NCBI GenBank assembly: GCA_910577075.1
Contig: CAJTKV010000033.1
Location: 1-7,061 of the forward strand
Direction: 5' to 3'
Length of the DNA: 7,061 bases
Origin: an uncultured Bacilli bacterium
GTDB lineage: Bacteria > Bacillota_I > Bacilli_A > RF39 > UBA660
Shown here in pieces: positions 6,302-7,061 of the stretch. A program made the position numbers and the translations under genes. The notes below the pieces were generated by a model. That model was not told where the DNA came from, ran no database searches, and saw nothing but the letters and a program-made list of their open reading frames with translations. Positions within the stretch are counted from its first letter, which is position 1; each line of letters starts with the position of its first letter.

Positions 6302-6331
6302 TTTACTTATGTATTTTTCTTATGTTATGAT
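6302..6331 (+). promoter_or_regulatory. Probable promoter of the ucpA-like gene
   Basis: TATGAT at 6326-6331 is preceded by TG at 6323-6324 (extended -10). TTTACT at 6302-6307 is a possible -35 with an 18-bp spacer. The leader would be short, with AAGGAGAG close behind. I see no convincing terminator between the HExxH gene and this promoter, so some read-through from the upstream unit is possible. Confidence 0.5.
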
Positions 6332-6337
6332 AATAAT

Positions 6338-6345
6338 AAGGAGAG
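6338..6345 (+). promoter_or_regulatory. Ribosome binding site of the ucpA-like gene
   Basis: AAGGAGAG lies a few bases before the ATG at 6351. It decides the start codon of the truncated dehydrogenase gene, which also aligns with the expected N-terminus of the family. Confidence 0.75.
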
Positions 6346-6350
6346 AAAAT

Positions 6351-7061
6351 ATGAAAAAATTAGATGGAAAAGTGGCTATTATTACGGGAGGAGCCATGGG
6401 AAATGGTTTAGGCATTGCCAAAGTATTTTTAAGTTATGGAGCTGATATTGCTATATTTGATTATGCGGATTCTCTTAATAATACAGTTGAGGAATTGAAA
6501 GATGATTATCCCAAAGCAAAGATAAAGGGATTTAAAGTGGATATTCGCGATAAGGAGCGAGTAATAGAATGCGTTAATGCAGTGAATGAAGAATTTTCCC
6601 ATATTGATATCTTAGTTAATAATGCGGGAGTTGCGCGTTTGGAAAGTTTTGAAAGTATGAGTGATGAAACTCGCGATTTTCATTTTGACATTAATATTAA
6701 AGGGACTTGGAATGTTACACAGGCAGTCGTTCCTTATATGAAGAAAAATAGTGAATCAAGTATTGTCAATCTATCAAGTGTTACGGGACCAAGAGTTGCC
6801 GATCCAGGAGAGGTTGCCTATGCTACAACGAAGGCAGCTATTATGGGGTTTTACAAAGCCTTGGCTGTAGAATTAGTCGATTATAATATTCGTTCAAATG
6901 CTATTTTACCAGGGTATATCTTAACCCCAATGGTAGAGGGTATAGGTGTTGATTCAAATCCTGATGATCCTCAATCAGTAATTGATGGTATTGCTTCAGC
7001 TATTCCCATGAAGCGTTTAGGACGTATCGAGGAGTTAGGAGAACTTGCGGCCTTTTTAGAT
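6351..7061 (+). CDS. ucpA: UcpA-like short-chain dehydrogenase/reductase, 3'-truncated by window edge
   Basis: The first 237 codons of a short-chain dehydrogenase/reductase run off the right edge; family members are about 250-265 residues, so only the last 15-30 are missing. The cofactor loop is TGGAMGNG (12-19). D37 at the end of the second strand favours NAD(H) over NADP(H). NNAG is at 90-93, and the catalytic set is N115, S143, Y157 and K161 (YATTK). Strings such as MSDETRDFHFDINIKG (103-118), SSVTG followed by VADPGE (142-154), LPGYILTPM (186-194) and SNPDDPQSV (202-210) match Escherichia coli UcpA closely as I remember that sequence. This is why I name it, although orthology is not proven. 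The enzyme is cytosolic and would oxidise or reduce a hydroxyl/carbonyl substrate. UcpA's natural substrate is not well defined; in E. coli it has been linked to furfural tolerance. It has its own promoter and ribosome binding site. Confidence 0.9.
   Translation, partial: MKKLDGKVAIITGGAMGNGLGIAKVFLSYGADIAIFDYADSLNNTVEELKDDYPKAKIKGFKVDIRDKERVIECVNAVNEEFSHIDILVNNAGVARLESFESMSDETRDFHFDINIKGTWNVTQAVVPYMKKNSESSIVNLSSVTGPRVADPGEVAYATTKAAIMGFYKALAVELVDYNIRSNAILPGYILTPMVEGIGVDSNPDDPQSVIDGIASAIPMKRLGRIEELGELAAFLD

Noticed and set aside
6270..6308. AAGTAAA (6270-6276) and TTTACTT (6302-6308) as a possible terminator hairpin after the HExxH gene.
   Set aside because: It is a 7-bp A/T-rich stem with a loop of about 25 nt and no T tract behind it. 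Such pairs are expected by chance in this composition.
6384..6407. Asn18 in the dehydrogenase cofactor loop (GNG instead of the common GIG) as a defect.
   Set aside because: The glycines are intact and this position is variable among short-chain dehydrogenases. All catalytic residues are present.

Overview
This 7.06 kb window looks like part of the chromosome of an AT-rich, low-GC Gram-positive bacterium (Firmicutes/Bacilli-type, possibly an uncultured gut lineage near Erysipelotrichia or the Mollicutes-related clades). The signs are A/T-rich codon use, strong AGGAGG-type ribosome binding sites, extended -10 promoters (TGnTATAAT), short A/T-dominated intrinsic terminators, and every gene on the + strand. 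TGG codes Trp throughout and TGA ends the TetR gene, so the genetic code is the standard bacterial one and not the mycoplasma code. The taxon is an inference from composition only.

Layout. (1) 1-279: the end of an unrecognised small or truncated gene, whose stop codon lies inside an intrinsic terminator (271-303). (2) 305-4233: a self-contained efflux-type operon. It has a promoter overlapped by palindromes, a TetR/AcrR repressor of the WHG-domain type (375-947), an ABC ATPase (944-1882), two ABC-2 permeases (1882-3063 and 3050-4207), and a terminator. All four genes overlap end to start (4, 1 and 14 nt), which points to translational coupling. The ATPase plus two unequal permeases with large extracytoplasmic domains resembles the DrrA/LnrLMN-type drug exporters. 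(3) 4240-6297: a second transcription unit whose promoter abuts the ABC terminator. It holds an ElaA-like GNAT acetyltransferase, a small COG3910-like AAA/ABC-type ATPase, and an unrecognised 279-aa protein with an HExxH zinc-metallopeptidase motif. (4) 6302 to the end: a promoter and the first 237 codons of a UcpA-like short-chain dehydrogenase, cut by the window edge.

How the genes work together. In the TetR-ABC operon the likely circuit is autorepression: TetR binds the GTTATA/TATAAC half-sites over its own -10 and +1 region, and release by a hydrophobic ligand would raise both the repressor and the exporter. The GNAT-ATPase-HExxH cluster has no known joint function that I recognise. The HExxH protein is the least explained item, and the operator array is the clearest regulatory signal. 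There is no sign of a mobile element, CRISPR array, RNA gene or prophage in the window.
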